64,000 nucleotides of DNA from Spirochaetales bacterium (GTDB lineage Bacteria > Spirochaetota > Leptospiria > Leptospirales > Leptonemataceae), in the NCBI GenBank assembly GCA_015075425.1, contig JABTUL010000002.1, forward strand, positions 992,001 through 1,056,000. The letters are read 5' to 3'. Within the stretch, counting starts at the first letter, position 1, and every line of letters begins with the position of its first letter. The notes under the pieces were generated by a model. The model searched no databases. It saw only the letters and a program-made list of their open reading frames with translations, and was not told where the DNA came from. Made by a program: the position numbers and the translations under genes. Below are positions 19,532-28,646 of the stretch, one piece after another.

Positions 19532-20815
19532 CTACATTTCCGCCTGCTTTTTGAGGTCTTCCAGAGTTCGCGCTTTCTCTTCAGACTCCCATTCCTTGTC
19601 TGAAAAACTTGCCAGAGGATAGCTCCGGGTCACGAAGCTTGCGGATGTGTAGGGCATGTAATAGATCAAGGGCTCTTTCGATGGTTCAGCATTCACGATT
19701 TGATCCATTTTAGATGGATCTCCCAACCAGCGGGCCGGGAAGGGTAGATTTTCACAGGTTCCCCTTATATCTTGTAAACGGAACTTTCCCTCATAGCCAC
19801 CGTCACGGAAAATTTTTCCAAAGAACAGATAACTTATGGTCTGTCGGCCGGGGGGAAGAATCTTATTTACGGTGACCCAGTGGGTGGGCTCATTCAGTTC
19901 CACATTGTAAAGATTTGCCTGGATTTGAAAGCGGCACTCCATTTTCACATCGATGATCTGATCAATCACAAGGCTGCCATTTTCCAGACGCTCGCTGAAT
20001 TGATCGCTGAATGTGGCCGGTGAGACGGGACTGGAATAGAAATGATGGTGCAGTGTAACCGGGTCATTCACACCGGGAACTTTTGCTTTGAGGACAATAT
20101 CCAGGTTGCCCCAGTATTTCTTATCCATGGAAGGTAACTTCCAGCTTGCTGTATAGGTCTGGTCATCGGCGGTCTGGTCCGCTCCCACTCCACGGTCATT
20201 GAAATCGATACTGCCCAGGGAAGCAGGGTTGAAGTTACGATCGCCCTGAATGGTGGCCTCCAGGATTTCCACGGCAACTTTGTTCTCAGAAGGGTCTGTA
20301 ACGGTCAGCTTCACCACCAGCTCATCTCCGTAGGTCAGGGTATGCCGATTGGCGTCAAAGAGATAACCCGGCATGCGACGCAGCTGATCCTTCAGGGAGG
20401 CTTCGATCTCTTCCGGCTTTTTTCCTTCCTTTTCCATCCGTTCCATCATGGCCTTAAAAGAGTTCTCTGTGGCCAGATCGGGATTGGTGATAATGGGCAG
20501 GCGCACCGGGCCCACTTTCCAGGGTTCGATCAGGTCTTTCATTTTGGTGGTTAATGGCCGTGATTCATGGGGATAGCGGGCATAGGCACGGTAGGCTTCA
20601 TACTCTCCGGCCGGGTTGCCGGCAATAACCAGCTTCTGAATTTCGCTTTCTGAGAGAAAGCCACCCTCTCCGCTGCGCGATGGGCCATCAAAGGGACTGC
20701 TCAGATCCGGAAACAGGCTGTCCGGGCCATCGCCGCGGTCACTGAGAACGTAAAAAATAGCAACAATCAGGATGGCGGCAACGGCTCCAATAATAATGAT
20801 TTTTTTCTGATTCAT
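19532..20815 (-). CDS. Membrane-anchored protein of unknown function, choice-of-anchor-X-like
   Basis: 427 residues with one N-terminal membrane helix (IIIIGAVAAILIVAIFYVL) and a large periplasmic or surface part. A beta-rich region near residue 210 contains DFNDRGVGADQTADDQTYTA, which resembles the calcium-loop-like repeat seen in choice-of-anchor-X and related extracellular beta domains. No catalytic motif was recognised. It lies downstream of the secreted hydrolase gene on the same strand, separated by a strong hairpin and 111 bases, so it could be expressed separately or by read-through. A role as an anchored partner or chaperone for that hydrolase is only a guess. Confidence 0.6.
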   Translation of the reverse strand: MNQKKIIIIGAVAAILIVAIFYVLSDRGDGPDSLFPDLSSPFDGPSRSGEGGFLSESEIQKLVIAGNPAGEYEAYRAYARYPHESRPLTTKMKDLIEPWKVGPVRLPIITNPDLATENSFKAMMERMEKEGKKPEEIEASLKDQLRRMPGYLFDANRHTLTYGDELVVKLTVTDPSENKVAVEILEATIQGDRNFNPASLGSIDFNDRGVGADQTADDQTYTASWKLPSMDKKYWGNLDIVLKAKVPGVNDPVTLHHHFYSSPVSPATFSDQFSERLENGSLVIDQIIDVKMECRFQIQANLYNVELNEPTHWVTVNKILPPGRQTISYLFFGKIFRDGGYEGKFRLQDIRGTCENLPFPARWLGDPSKMDQIVNAEPSKEPLIYYMPYTSASFVTRSYPLASFSDKEWESEEKARTLEDLKKQAEM

Positions 20816-20871
20816 ATTACTCCTTCATCGGGTGGAATGCAGGTCATAGGTTTTTGAGGTGTTAAAACAAA

Positions 20872-20897
20872 CAAGCCCCCGTTTGCACGGGGGCTTG
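20872..20897 (-). terminator. Strong intrinsic terminator
   Basis: A 10-bp perfect stem CAAGCCCCCG/CGGGGGCTTG with loop TTTGCA, followed on the minus strand by TTTGTTTTAA. It stands 29 bases after the stop of the secreted hydrolase gene. Confidence 0.82.
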
Positions 20898-20926
20898 CCC
20901 TAAGTTTGGAAAGTGGTCTTGCTTTT

Positions 20927-21754
20927 TTACAGGCAGCCAGATCCCAGAGACTTACAACGATTCCATTCTGATTTTGCAGCAGTATTGATAGAATTGCTTC
21001 CATCTCCTGTGTGCACTTTATGGTAACCATTTTTGCTGCTGCTGTATTCAGCGCCGGATGCTCCACCAGCCCAACGGGTGTGGTAAGAGTAGCGGGTTCC
21101 GGACAGGCAGGAAGAATAGCTGCCCGTAGTGTTGATACCGCAAGTAGAGTGGTAGGCAACGGCACCGTCATCTTCGCCCGGCAGAATCACAGACGCTCCG
21201 GTCCAGGTAGCTTCATAACCGGCAATGGCGTAGATCCATTTGCCGCGAGTGTCATTGTGGTTGAATGAGCCACGAGCGTTGCCTGTTTTCAGTGCGTCAA
21301 CCATGCTGTTGGATTCCCAGAAAGCGGCATTGGCCAGTTCTGATCCGCCGGCTGCACTGGAAGAGGCCCAGATGCGGCGAATGTTATATGTGGTGGAGCT
21401 TTTGTTAATGAAATACTGCGAAGCGTAGCAACCAGCACTGTGGCAGATGATAGTGCACTGCATGCTGCCTTTGCAGCGAGCTTCCAGCACCTGATAGAGT
21501 TTGCTCTGAGCGCGGCAGGTGCCCCATGTGCGCGGATCGCTGGCTCCGTCATAGCCCACATAGTAACGCGAAGCGGAGGTGGTAATGCTCTTGGCACTTC
21601 CCCAGTAGTTGTTGATATCCGTTGTGTAGCCGCCACTGGTATCACAGTGGGTGCCAGAACGGCCATGCACAAAAATCACTGATTCTTGTGCCGAAATCGC
21701 GCCAGCAACCAGCATGGTTGCCAGCAAGAAACTTGATGCTTTAAGTTTTAGCAT
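20927..21754 (-). CDS. Secreted Cys-rich alpha/beta-hydrolase (lipase-like)
   Basis: 275 residues with a classic signal peptide (FLLATMLVAGAISAQ). The mature protein opens with SVIFVHGRSG, the strand and oxyanion loop of alpha/beta hydrolases. The nucleophile elbow is CHSAGCYAS; Asp in LPGEDDGAVAYHS and His in NGYHKVHTGDG complete a plausible triad. There are about ten cysteines in the mature part, enough for several disulfides, so it is probably released or surface-exposed. AAAGGGG precedes the ATG. Codon 2 onwards and context give no substrate; lipase, esterase or cutinase-like action are all possible. Confidence 0.75.
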   Translation of the reverse strand: MLKLKASSFLLATMLVAGAISAQESVIFVHGRSGTHCDTSGGYTTDINNYWGSAKSITTSASRYYVGYDGASDPRTWGTCRAQSKLYQVLEARCKGSMQCTIICHSAGCYASQYFINKSSTTYNIRRIWASSSAAGGSELANAAFWESNSMVDALKTGNARGSFNHNDTRGKWIYAIAGYEATWTGASVILPGEDDGAVAYHSTCGINTTGSYSSCLSGTRYSYHTRWAGGASGAEYSSSKNGYHKVHTGDGSNSINTAAKSEWNRCKSLGSGCL

Positions 21755-21921
21755 AGTTTTCCCCTTTTTGTATTCAGTGCCGGTCTAAGTCGCATGAACC
21801 TGCCCTGTGCGGCAGATTCGGTACCCCCTCCCGGGCGGGGTCAAGTCTTTTCAGAGCGACCCTGGAAAATTTCCGGGGATTTTCTGGTAGACATCGGCCA
21901 CTGCTGCTGCGCCTTTCCGTC

Positions 21922-22854
21922 ATGAAACGATCCGTACGCTGGCCGCTCACCATCGGTCTTTTGCTTCTCTTTGTGGGCGGGGGTGCCTCCTGGTATTTTT
22001 CCAGTGTCATCATCCGGTTCAAAACGCGTACCATAATTGAGGATCAGGTTCATCGTCTGGTCTGGAGTCCGGCCCAGTTCGGGTTGCCCGCGCCAGAGGA
22101 CTACGAGGTTCGCAGGGGGGATTTGACTTTACGAGGCTGGTTCTTCCCGGGAAAGCCGGGCCGATGCGGGGTGATTTTGCATCATGGGCACAAAGGGACA
22201 AGGATTGGAGGCCTGAAATACGCTCCGCTTTTTCTAAAAAGAGGGTGCCATTTCCTGCTTCCCGATGCCCGCTACCACGGGGAAAGCAGCGGGAGCTTTG
22301 GTTCCTATGGCTATCTGGAGCAAGGGGACATGCAGGCCCTGCTGGATTATTTTGTGCAACGTACCGGTTTGCCCCGCAGCAAAATCGGTCTGATGGGTGA
22401 GTCCATGGGCGGGGCCATAGTGCTGCTGACAGCAGCCAGGGAACCCGAGCTGGCCTTTGTCGCGGCGGACTCGGCCTATAGCGACCTTCCCACGATTCTC
22501 AGGGAAGGAGCGATTCGTCTTTATGCGAAACCCATCCTGGTCCTCTTTTATCCGGCGCTCCAACTGGCCGAGTGGCGTTCCGGACTACCCCTTGGCGAAC
22601 TTTCGATTGAGGACGCTGCCAGGCAGATCGGGATGCCGCTTTTTGTATCCCATTCCCTGCAAGATATTGAAACCCTTCCCGAGCACTCGCAGCGCATCTT
22701 CGATGCTTCGCCCTCTGTAAAAAAGGTGCTGCATTTCAGTGATTTCGGGGCCCGGCACGGCAAATCCATTGACACAGATTTTTCCTGGTATCAGAAGCAC
22801 ATGGACGATTTTCTGGATCGGTATGTGCCAGGCTTTGGTGGACGCACCCGCTGA
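21922..22854 (+). CDS. Membrane-anchored alpha/beta hydrolase
   Basis: 310 residues. An N-terminal membrane helix (LTIGLLLLFVGGGASWYF) anchors a serine hydrolase domain. HHGHKG supplies the oxyanion region, GLMGESMGGAIVLL the nucleophile Ser, SLQDIETLP the Asp and GARHGKSI the His. The family (FrsA/BAAT-like, COG1073) contains esterases and peptidases of diverse use. No ribosome binding site is visible before ATG 21922. The 167 bases upstream separate it from the divergent secreted hydrolase and hold a GC-rich palindrome around 21823-21840 of unknown use. Confidence 0.82.
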   Translation: MKRSVRWPLTIGLLLLFVGGGASWYFSSVIIRFKTRTIIEDQVHRLVWSPAQFGLPAPEDYEVRRGDLTLRGWFFPGKPGRCGVILHHGHKGTRIGGLKYAPLFLKRGCHFLLPDARYHGESSGSFGSYGYLEQGDMQALLDYFVQRTGLPRSKIGLMGESMGGAIVLLTAAREPELAFVAADSAYSDLPTILREGAIRLYAKPILVLFYPALQLAEWRSGLPLGELSIEDAARQIGMPLFVSHSLQDIETLPEHSQRIFDASPSVKKVLHFSDFGARHGKSIDTDFSWYQKHMDDFLDRYVPGFGGRTR

Positions 22855-22924
22855 TTTGCGTAGCCGCCATACCGCCCTGCCACCTATGCCTCCGGCAAGG
22901 AACAGGGAAAAGTATTGACCGGAA

Positions 22925-22953
22925 TCGTCATTCCGCGGCATGCACTTTACAAT
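22925..22953 (+). promoter_or_regulatory. Candidate sigma-70-type promoter
   Basis: TCGTCA (22925-22930) and TACAAT (22948-22953) are 17 bases apart and 38 bases upstream of the OmpL47-like gene. The -10 is good, the -35 is weak; a TTGACC at 22915 is too far from it. Confidence 0.35.
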
Positions 22954-22990
22954 AGAAAAACGTGCCCTTTTTAATTGGTGAGGATAGAAT

Positions 22991-23962
22991 ATGAATCGCT
23001 TTTACATCATTTTGAGCCTGCTGTTGCCCGTAGCCCTTCTGGCCCAGGCGGACATCATTGAAGAAGAGGGAGCCGTTGAAACCAAAGTAGAGACAGCCGA
23101 ACCTAAAGCTGAAATCCCGGGGATGATTGAGAAAAATAAGATCGAATACTATGCCCTTCCCGGCAACAAGCGTTTGCGACTCAAAGTGGAAAGCGGGGAT
23201 CAGATCTCCGGTGTTCGCAGCACCTATGTAAAAATCAATGATGGTTCCTTTCTTCCGGATAACGATAAGCCTTTTTATCTCAAACGCGACGGCTTTTACC
23301 GTGTAGAGTGGTACAGTGAAGACCAGGTTCTTAATCGTTCCGGGCATGGCATCCGCAACATCTATCTGGACAGCACAGCTCCGGTTATTGAACAAAATGT
23401 ACTCGATTCACGGGTGAACAAGCGCAATGAAGTGCTGGAAACAGCAAGACTCAGTCTTGCCGCCACCGATGCGGGGATCGGCCTGGAAAAAATCGAATGG
23501 CAGAATGCAGAAAAGGGAACCTGGGAATCCTACAGCGCGCCGATTGCGTTGCGCGATCAGGCCGGTGAGCATGGCACGGGGACCATTCATATCAGGGCCA
23601 CGGATAAACTGGGCAATGCCACGGCCCTGCAGGCCTTTCAATTCAAAATCAGTAGCGGTCCGGCTGTCCTGCCATCGGCCCTCCTGGATGATTTTCCGGA
23701 AGATGCGCAACCCATCCATATACCCGCAGAAGGGTATGAGGTAGGTGAAATCCCGCCGGACTCCCAGGTAGAATACAAGATCGACAACGGGGAATTCATC
23801 CCCGTTAAATCAGGGGAACGTATCCAGAATCTGCCTCCGGGTGAGCACACCATTACCTGGCGCTATACGGATGACCTGGGTCGCGTTGTGGAAAAAACGT
23901 ATCGTATTGTTGTGGATACAGATCCACCAGAAACCATTCTGCGACCATCTGTAGAAGATTGA
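22991..23962 (+). CDS. Exported protein with OmpL47-type repeats
   Basis: 323 residues with a signal peptide (LSLLLPVALLAQA) and no membrane helices after it. The rest is made of Ig-like beta repeats in which DGFYRVEWYSEDQVLN, GTIHIRATDKLGN and PGEHTITWRYTDDLG recur at regular spacing; this pattern matches the repeats of leptospiral OmpL47-type proteins. These are placed in the periplasm or outer membrane and some bind host matrix, but no such activity can be read here. GAGGA precedes the ATG at the right distance. Confidence 0.65.
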   Translation: MNRFYIILSLLLPVALLAQADIIEEEGAVETKVETAEPKAEIPGMIEKNKIEYYALPGNKRLRLKVESGDQISGVRSTYVKINDGSFLPDNDKPFYLKRDGFYRVEWYSEDQVLNRSGHGIRNIYLDSTAPVIEQNVLDSRVNKRNEVLETARLSLAATDAGIGLEKIEWQNAEKGTWESYSAPIALRDQAGEHGTGTIHIRATDKLGNATALQAFQFKISSGPAVLPSALLDDFPEDAQPIHIPAEGYEVGEIPPDSQVEYKIDNGEFIPVKSGERIQNLPPGEHTITWRYTDDLGRVVEKTYRIVVDTDPPETILRPSVED

Positions 23963-23966
23963 TAGG

Positions 23967-23984
23967 GGGCGGCTCCGGCCGCCC
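23967..23984. other. GC hairpin with UNCG-type tetraloop
   Basis: GGGCGGC/GCCGCCC stem closed by a TCCG loop on a C-G pair, which is a UNCG tetraloop in RNA. It fills the short gap between the OmpL47-like gene and ilvE. No T tract follows, so it may be an RNA-stabilising or weakly terminating element. Confidence 0.5.
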
Positions 23985-23990
23985 GTACCT

Positions 23991-24929
23991 GTGGGGGTTC
24001 ATTCTCTGGAACAGTACCGGCCCGATTCCGTTGCCTACCATCAGGGGGAGTACCGCCCCCTTGAGCAGTGCCATATCAATATCATGACCCACGCTTTACA
24101 GTATGGAACCATGGTATTTGGCGGCATGCGGGCCTACTGGAATGCCGATAGCCAGCAATTGTACGTCTTCCGCCTCAAAGATCACGTAGAGCGACTGCTG
24201 CGCAGCGCGCACATCATGCAGATGCAGTCTCCCCTGGGTAAAGACGAAATGGCTGAAGTGCTTCTTGAGCTGGCCCGGCGCAACAATGCCGGCTGCAATC
24301 TTTATTTCAGACCATTTATTTATAAATCTGCTCTACAGCTTTCTCCCCGTCTTCATGACGTGAAGGACGATTTTTCCTGTTATGTGATTCGTCTGGACGA
24401 CTATCTGGATATGAATCGCGGACTGCGGGTCATGGTTTCCAGCTGGCGTCGCATTGATGAAAATATCATTCCCACAAGAGCCAAAGTTGCCGGGGGCTAT
24501 GCAAATTCCGCGCTCGCCAAGTCGGAAGCGGTTCAGAATGGTTTTGACGAAGCGATTTTTCTGGACAGTCGCGGGATGGTCAGTGAAGGCAGTGCGGAAA
24601 ATCTTTTCCTGGTCCGTGATGGACAATTGATCACGCCGCATCTGGCTTCCTCTGTCCTGGAAGGTATCACTCGTCGCAGTGTAATTGATATTGCGCGCCA
24701 CCTGGGGCTTCCTGTGCTCGAACGCGATGTCGCTCGTTCTGAACTTTATATAGCCGATGAACTTTTCTTTAGCGGTACCGGCGCGCAGATTGCCTGGATC
24801 ACGGAGGTGGACCGGCGTCGCGTAGGCAGCGGGCAAATCGGTGACTGGACAGAGCGGATCCGCCAGGCATTCTTACTTGGTGTTACCGGTCGCCATGCCG
24901 ACTTTCGGCAGTGGGTGACTCCGGTATAG
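23991..24929 (+). CDS. ilvE: Branched-chain amino acid aminotransferase
   Basis: 312 residues, the size of class IV aminotransferases of the IlvE type. They make Val, Leu and Ile from their 2-oxo acids with PLP. Visible motifs are HALQYGTMVFGGMRAYW near the N-terminus, the PLP Lys in KVAGGYANSALAKSEA, DEAIFLDSRGMVSEGSAENLF, and ITRRSVIDIARHLG with ELFFSGTGAQIAWI. The start is GTG 23991; no closer start fits. It follows a hairpin and precedes an amino acid permease by four bases, so biosynthesis and uptake genes may be joined. Confidence 0.92.
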   Translation: MGVHSLEQYRPDSVAYHQGEYRPLEQCHINIMTHALQYGTMVFGGMRAYWNADSQQLYVFRLKDHVERLLRSAHIMQMQSPLGKDEMAEVLLELARRNNAGCNLYFRPFIYKSALQLSPRLHDVKDDFSCYVIRLDDYLDMNRGLRVMVSSWRRIDENIIPTRAKVAGGYANSALAKSEAVQNGFDEAIFLDSRGMVSEGSAENLFLVRDGQLITPHLASSVLEGITRRSVIDIARHLGLPVLERDVARSELYIADELFFSGTGAQIAWITEVDRRRVGSGQIGDWTERIRQAFLLGVTGRHADFRQWVTPV

Positions 24930-24933
24930 GCGG

Positions 24934-26334
24934 ATGCATTCCAGGCATCCGTTCGAACAGGATTTCTCCACCGATACCGAACTGCGCCGTGAACTGGGCC
25001 TGAAAGAGGCGCTTTCCATCATTGTTGGTCGCATTATTGGTTCAGGGATCTTCCGCACTCCGGCCCCCATCATGGCCCTGGTGGGCTGCGTTTCTTTGTT
25101 TTACGGAGTCTGGATTCTTGGCGGAATTGCCACCATTCTGGGCGCGATTCTTTATGCTGAACTGGTGGCCATGCTGCCGCGCTCCGGCGGTCCCTACGCC
25201 TACTTGAAAGTCGCTTATCCGCCCATCTGGTCCTTTCTGCGCGGTTGGGCCATGTTCTTTGTTTCAGAGACCGGAGCGATCGCGGCCGTGGCCATCGTTT
25301 TTTCCGAGTACAGTCTGGCTCTGCTGGAATTGACCCTGGGCTTCAAGGCCGGCCGGCCGGGGGAACTGGCTCTGGCGCTGGCCCTGATCTGGCTGCTTAC
25401 CTGGCTCAATCTCTATGGGGTGCGCCTGGCCGGCAAAATGCAAGATTACTTGAGTTTACTTAAGATTCTGGCTCTGGGCCTTGTGATCGTTACGGGTTTT
25501 TCCCGCAGCGGCCGGGTGGAAAACTTGACCGGAGATTTCTGGCCGGATCAAGGTTTCTGGGCCAGCCTTACGGCCACCTTTGCTGCCTTGCGCTACAGTT
25601 TCTTTGCCTACTCGGGTTGGGAAGGCTCCACTTACGTCGCCGAGGAGGTGCGAAACCCCCGTCGCAATCTACCACTGGCGCTATTTGCGGGCATCAGCGG
25701 CATTCTTGTTCTATATCTTGCCGCCAACACCGCTTATCTCTATCAGCTGGGAGTGGAACAACTGGCGGCCTCGCGTCAGGTGGCTGTTGATGCCTTACAA
25801 CTGGCACTGGGTTCGATGGGTGGCATCCTGATTTCTGCAGCCATTATGTTTAACACATCGGGCAATGTGAGCGCACAGATTATGGTTAAGAGTCGGACAT
25901 GGTACGCAATGGGCAGGGATGGCCTTTTTCCGCGATGGCTGGGTCAGGTCAATGAACATGGGGTTCCCGCCCGTTCGCTGCTTGTTCAGGGTGTCTGGGC
26001 CAGCATTTTACTGCTGGCCGCCGGCTTTGCTGAAAATATATACAATCAGATTATTGATTTTTTTAGTTTTACATCGACAATTTTCAATATATCCACTTTT
26101 GCCGCGGTCTGGATTCTGCGGCGCAAATATCCGGATGCCCTGCGTCCTTACCGCGCCTGGGGATACCCTTTTACTCTCTGGATTGTTCTTTTGATTCAGG
26201 GCGCTTTTCTATTCTTCACACTCTGGACGGCCTTCTGGCCATCTCTCTTGGGGGTAGCTCTCACTCTGACCGGACTTCTTTACTATTTCTGGCGCCGCAG
26301 AAAGGAAGAAGTCAAGCAGGCAGTTCAGCCGTAG
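24934..26334 (+). CDS. APC-family amino acid permease
   Basis: 466 residues with twelve hydrophobic helices. The first helix reads EALSIIVGRIIGSGIFRTP, the glycine-rich substrate site of the LAT-type APC family. GPYAYLKVAYPP and EGSTYVAEEVRNPRRNLP are further conserved loops. It should exchange or import amino acids across the inner membrane; specificity is not evident. Its end overlaps the convergent STAS gene by 23 bases. Confidence 0.9.
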   Translation: MHSRHPFEQDFSTDTELRRELGLKEALSIIVGRIIGSGIFRTPAPIMALVGCVSLFYGVWILGGIATILGAILYAELVAMLPRSGGPYAYLKVAYPPIWSFLRGWAMFFVSETGAIAAVAIVFSEYSLALLELTLGFKAGRPGELALALALIWLLTWLNLYGVRLAGKMQDYLSLLKILALGLVIVTGFSRSGRVENLTGDFWPDQGFWASLTATFAALRYSFFAYSGWEGSTYVAEEVRNPRRNLPLALFAGISGILVLYLAANTAYLYQLGVEQLAASRQVAVDALQLALGSMGGILISAAIMFNTSGNVSAQIMVKSRTWYAMGRDGLFPRWLGQVNEHGVPARSLLVQGVWASILLLAAGFAENIYNQIIDFFSFTSTIFNISTFAAVWILRRKYPDALRPYRAWGYPFTLWIVLLIQGAFLFFTLWTAFWPSLLGVALTLTGLLYYFWRRRKEEVKQAVQP

Positions 26335-26644
26335 CGGCTTCCAGGTTGGCAAAAACAGGGAACTGGATGATGGTGTTGGTCAGCTCCAGCAAATGTTTGA
26401 TGCGATCGCTGACATGGATCAAAGCGATGGACTCACAGGGCGGGCGCGCATGAGTTTTAAGATAGATCAGAGTACCCAACCCCGAAGAATCGATAAAATC
26501 ACAGCGGGCCAGATCAAGAACCAGGTGAGCCGGCGGATCTTCGCTGATAAATTCTTTAAGCTCCGGGACGGAGTACAGATCCATACTGCCACTCACATGA
26601 ATGAGTTGGACGCCCGGTCTTACTTTTTCCCTGCTAAGATCCAT
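26312..26644 (-). CDS. STAS-domain anti-sigma factor antagonist
   Basis: 110 residues forming a single STAS domain. The phosphorylation site region is CDFIDSSGLGTLIYL, with the Ser that is phosphorylated by an anti-sigma kinase in SpoIIAA/RsbV relatives. Such proteins release a sigma factor when dephosphorylated, often by a SpoIIE phosphatase. It is the last gene of a minus-strand cluster, 51 bases after the PAS-cyclase gene. No RsbW-type kinase or sigma factor is near. Confidence 0.85.
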   Translation of the reverse strand: MDLSREKVRPGVQLIHVSGSMDLYSVPELKEFISEDPPAHLVLDLARCDFIDSSGLGTLIYLKTHARPPCESIALIHVSDRIKHLLELTNTIIQFPVFANLEAATAELPA

Positions 26645-26695
26645 AGCCTATTGGACGCTTGATTCCTGCATTTCCTGTTCTCTTTTTATCGGGAA

Positions 26696-27742
26696 TTAGA
26701 AAACATCGTCATCCAGACCGATGCTGATTTCCTTGCCGTCCTTGCGCTGGAACCGAACCCGAACCACATAGTGTGCGGCCAGCGGTTCCTTTTTGCCTTT
26801 TACACGGAGTTCCACGCCTTTTCCCAGCTCCAGCTGTCCTTGAACCAGATCCGCTGTGGACTGTGAAATCAAAATCATGCCCGGCTCGGCCGCTTTTTCC
26901 AGGCGGCTGGCTGTATTTACAGCATCCCCAATGTAAGTCAATTCCATGAATTCCAGGGTCCCGATGCTGGCAATGGTACTGGGTCCGGTGTGGATGCCAA
27001 TCCTCAGTTCAATTGCATTTTCTCCATCTTTTAATCGGAAAAAATTGAGGATGTTGAATTGCTTCTGAATCTCGACCGCTGCTATGACGGCATTGAGTGG
27101 CTCCTCAAAAACGGCGAAGATAGAGTCGCCCATGATTTTATCAATAAAACCACCCCAGTGCAAAATGGTAGAAGAATTGGAACCTATACTTAAATTCAGC
27201 AAATTTACAATTTCATCAGGATCTGAATTTTCCGCAAGCGAAGTAAAAGAGACCAGATCGGCAAACAAATAGGTGAGGACCCGGTTTTCACTGGCAATCG
27301 TTTCGCGTCCCTGACGGACCGCTTCCTGAATCCCACCCATGATTTGCGGCGAGACATATCTGCGAACCAGTTGGAAGGCGCGGACATTAGGGATAAATGG
27401 ACCGCTATCGATGATCAGATCGTCCGGCAATTCAATGATCTGCACAACCAGACGGACCGTTTGCGGCGTTCGCTTTCCAGAAACATTGCAGAAGTGTAGC
27501 TTGCCGCCGGAGGTTCTGAGATACGCCCGATAGCTTTGAAAGGTTTCCGGTGCATCCGGGCCAAAAAGATCCTGCAGCGCCGTTCCCTCAAAAAGGTCAT
27601 CCGGACGCAGTGATCGGATCTCTTCCGGAGCAAGTCCCAGAATTTGCACAAGGCCGGGAGTTATGCTGCGGCAACGACTGGCGCTATCGAACTCAATGAG
27701 GCCCACGCCCGCATCAGAGAGCCAGTCATTCAAAAGGCCCAT
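26696..27742 (-). CDS. PAS-domain class III adenylate cyclase
   Basis: 348 residues from ATG 27742, one base after the stop of the PAP2 gene; an ATG at 27781 is possible. A PAS-like domain (LNDWLSDAGVGLIEFDSAS, about 1-120) precedes a cyclase domain (about 150-320). Metal Asp residues are in TYLFADLVSFTS and KIMGDSIFAVF, the purine-selecting Lys in FIDKIMGD, and transition-state Asn/Arg in YIGDAVNTASRLE. It has no membrane helix, so it should be cytoplasmic and make cAMP in response to a PAS signal. Confidence 0.88.
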   Translation of the reverse strand: MGLLNDWLSDAGVGLIEFDSASRCRSITPGLVQILGLAPEEIRSLRPDDLFEGTALQDLFGPDAPETFQSYRAYLRTSGGKLHFCNVSGKRTPQTVRLVVQIIELPDDLIIDSGPFIPNVRAFQLVRRYVSPQIMGGIQEAVRQGRETIASENRVLTYLFADLVSFTSLAENSDPDEIVNLLNLSIGSNSSTILHWGGFIDKIMGDSIFAVFEEPLNAVIAAVEIQKQFNILNFFRLKDGENAIELRIGIHTGPSTIASIGTLEFMELTYIGDAVNTASRLEKAAEPGMILISQSTADLVQGQLELGKGVELRVKGKKEPLAAHYVVRVRFQRKDGKEISIGLDDDVF

Positions 27743-27743
27743 A

Positions 27744-28646
27744 TCAAGATTCCAGCAGTTGCCCGGCCCGGCGTTCGCCATACATCCGGCTATAGAGCCA
27801 TACCGGAATCATGATGCCTATCAGAGCACCCGTCAGCACGTCAGCCGGAAAATGCATAAAGACCACAACGCGGCTCAGAGCAATCAAAAGGGCCGAGCTC
27901 ATGAACAGCAAACGATACCGGGGAAAGAGCAGACTGAGCGAGAGCCCCAGAGAGAAAGCCGTGGCGGAGTGGCCGGAAGGGAAAGACATGCTCTGATGCA
28001 TGAATTCACTGAACTTAAAGTTGAATAGAGTAAAGCCGTGGATTTTCTCTGCGGAGAATAAAAGTTCCGGGCGTGCCCGGCCAAAAAGTAGCTTAAAAAA
28101 ATTAACAATAATTCCTGAGTAGAGGATGGACAGAAAAACATAAAGCGATATACTGGCCGTCCGCCCATCACGCCTCCGGGTGACCCACCAGAAGAGAGCA
28201 AAAAAAAGTAAGTAAAATGATGATTCGCCCAGGTAGCTGATGTTGACAAAGGTTTCATACAGCGAGGTTTCCCGCAGTCCGTAAAAGTAAGTAGCTACCG
28301 GAATATCAATGTAGCGAATGCACAGGTAAGCCCCGACCACAGTCAAAAGCGGAGCCACAATGGAAAACCAGGTAGACCCCAGAAATTCCCGCCAGCGAGC
28401 GGCATACCCCAGCAATTGGGCATGACGGGCATCGGCGCGGGCCGCATCTGCGGACCAGCGCAGGCAGCGGGCGTAATCCAGTCCGGTGTATTCGCAGATT
28501 TGTTCCAGAGAAAGTCCGCTTCTTTGCTGGATGTCAGAAACATCGCGGACAATACGACGGCGTGTGTTCGCCGGAACGTACCATGAACGATAAAGGCCCC
28601 AGAGTCGGGAACGTGCTTCGAGCAATTCCAGATAGCAATCGTTCAC
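27744..28646 (-). CDS. PAP2-family lipid phosphatase with an N-terminal HTH-like extension
   Basis: 300 residues. The C-terminal two thirds are a membrane PAP2 phosphatase with the three signature motifs KLLFGRARP, PSGHSAT and SRVVVFMHFPADVLTG. These enzymes remove phosphate from lipid A, phosphatidate or undecaprenyl diphosphate on the outer face of the membrane. The first ~80 residues are unusual: RRIVRDVSDIQQRSGLSLEQ and ICEYTGLDYARCLRW look like a helix-turn-helix of the kind found in transposases. The GTG start and the stop of the GT39 gene overlap in GTGA. A link to lipid A or carrier-lipid recycling is inferred. Confidence 0.85.
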   Translation of the reverse strand: MNDCYLELLEARSRLWGLYRSWYVPANTRRRIVRDVSDIQQRSGLSLEQICEYTGLDYARCLRWSADAARADARHAQLLGYAARWREFLGSTWFSIVAPLLTVVGAYLCIRYIDIPVATYFYGLRETSLYETFVNISYLGESSFYLLFFALFWWVTRRRDGRTASISLYVFLSILYSGIIVNFFKLLFGRARPELLFSAEKIHGFTLFNFKFSEFMHQSMSFPSGHSATAFSLGLSLSLLFPRYRLLFMSSALLIALSRVVVFMHFPADVLTGALIGIMIPVWLYSRMYGERRAGQLLES

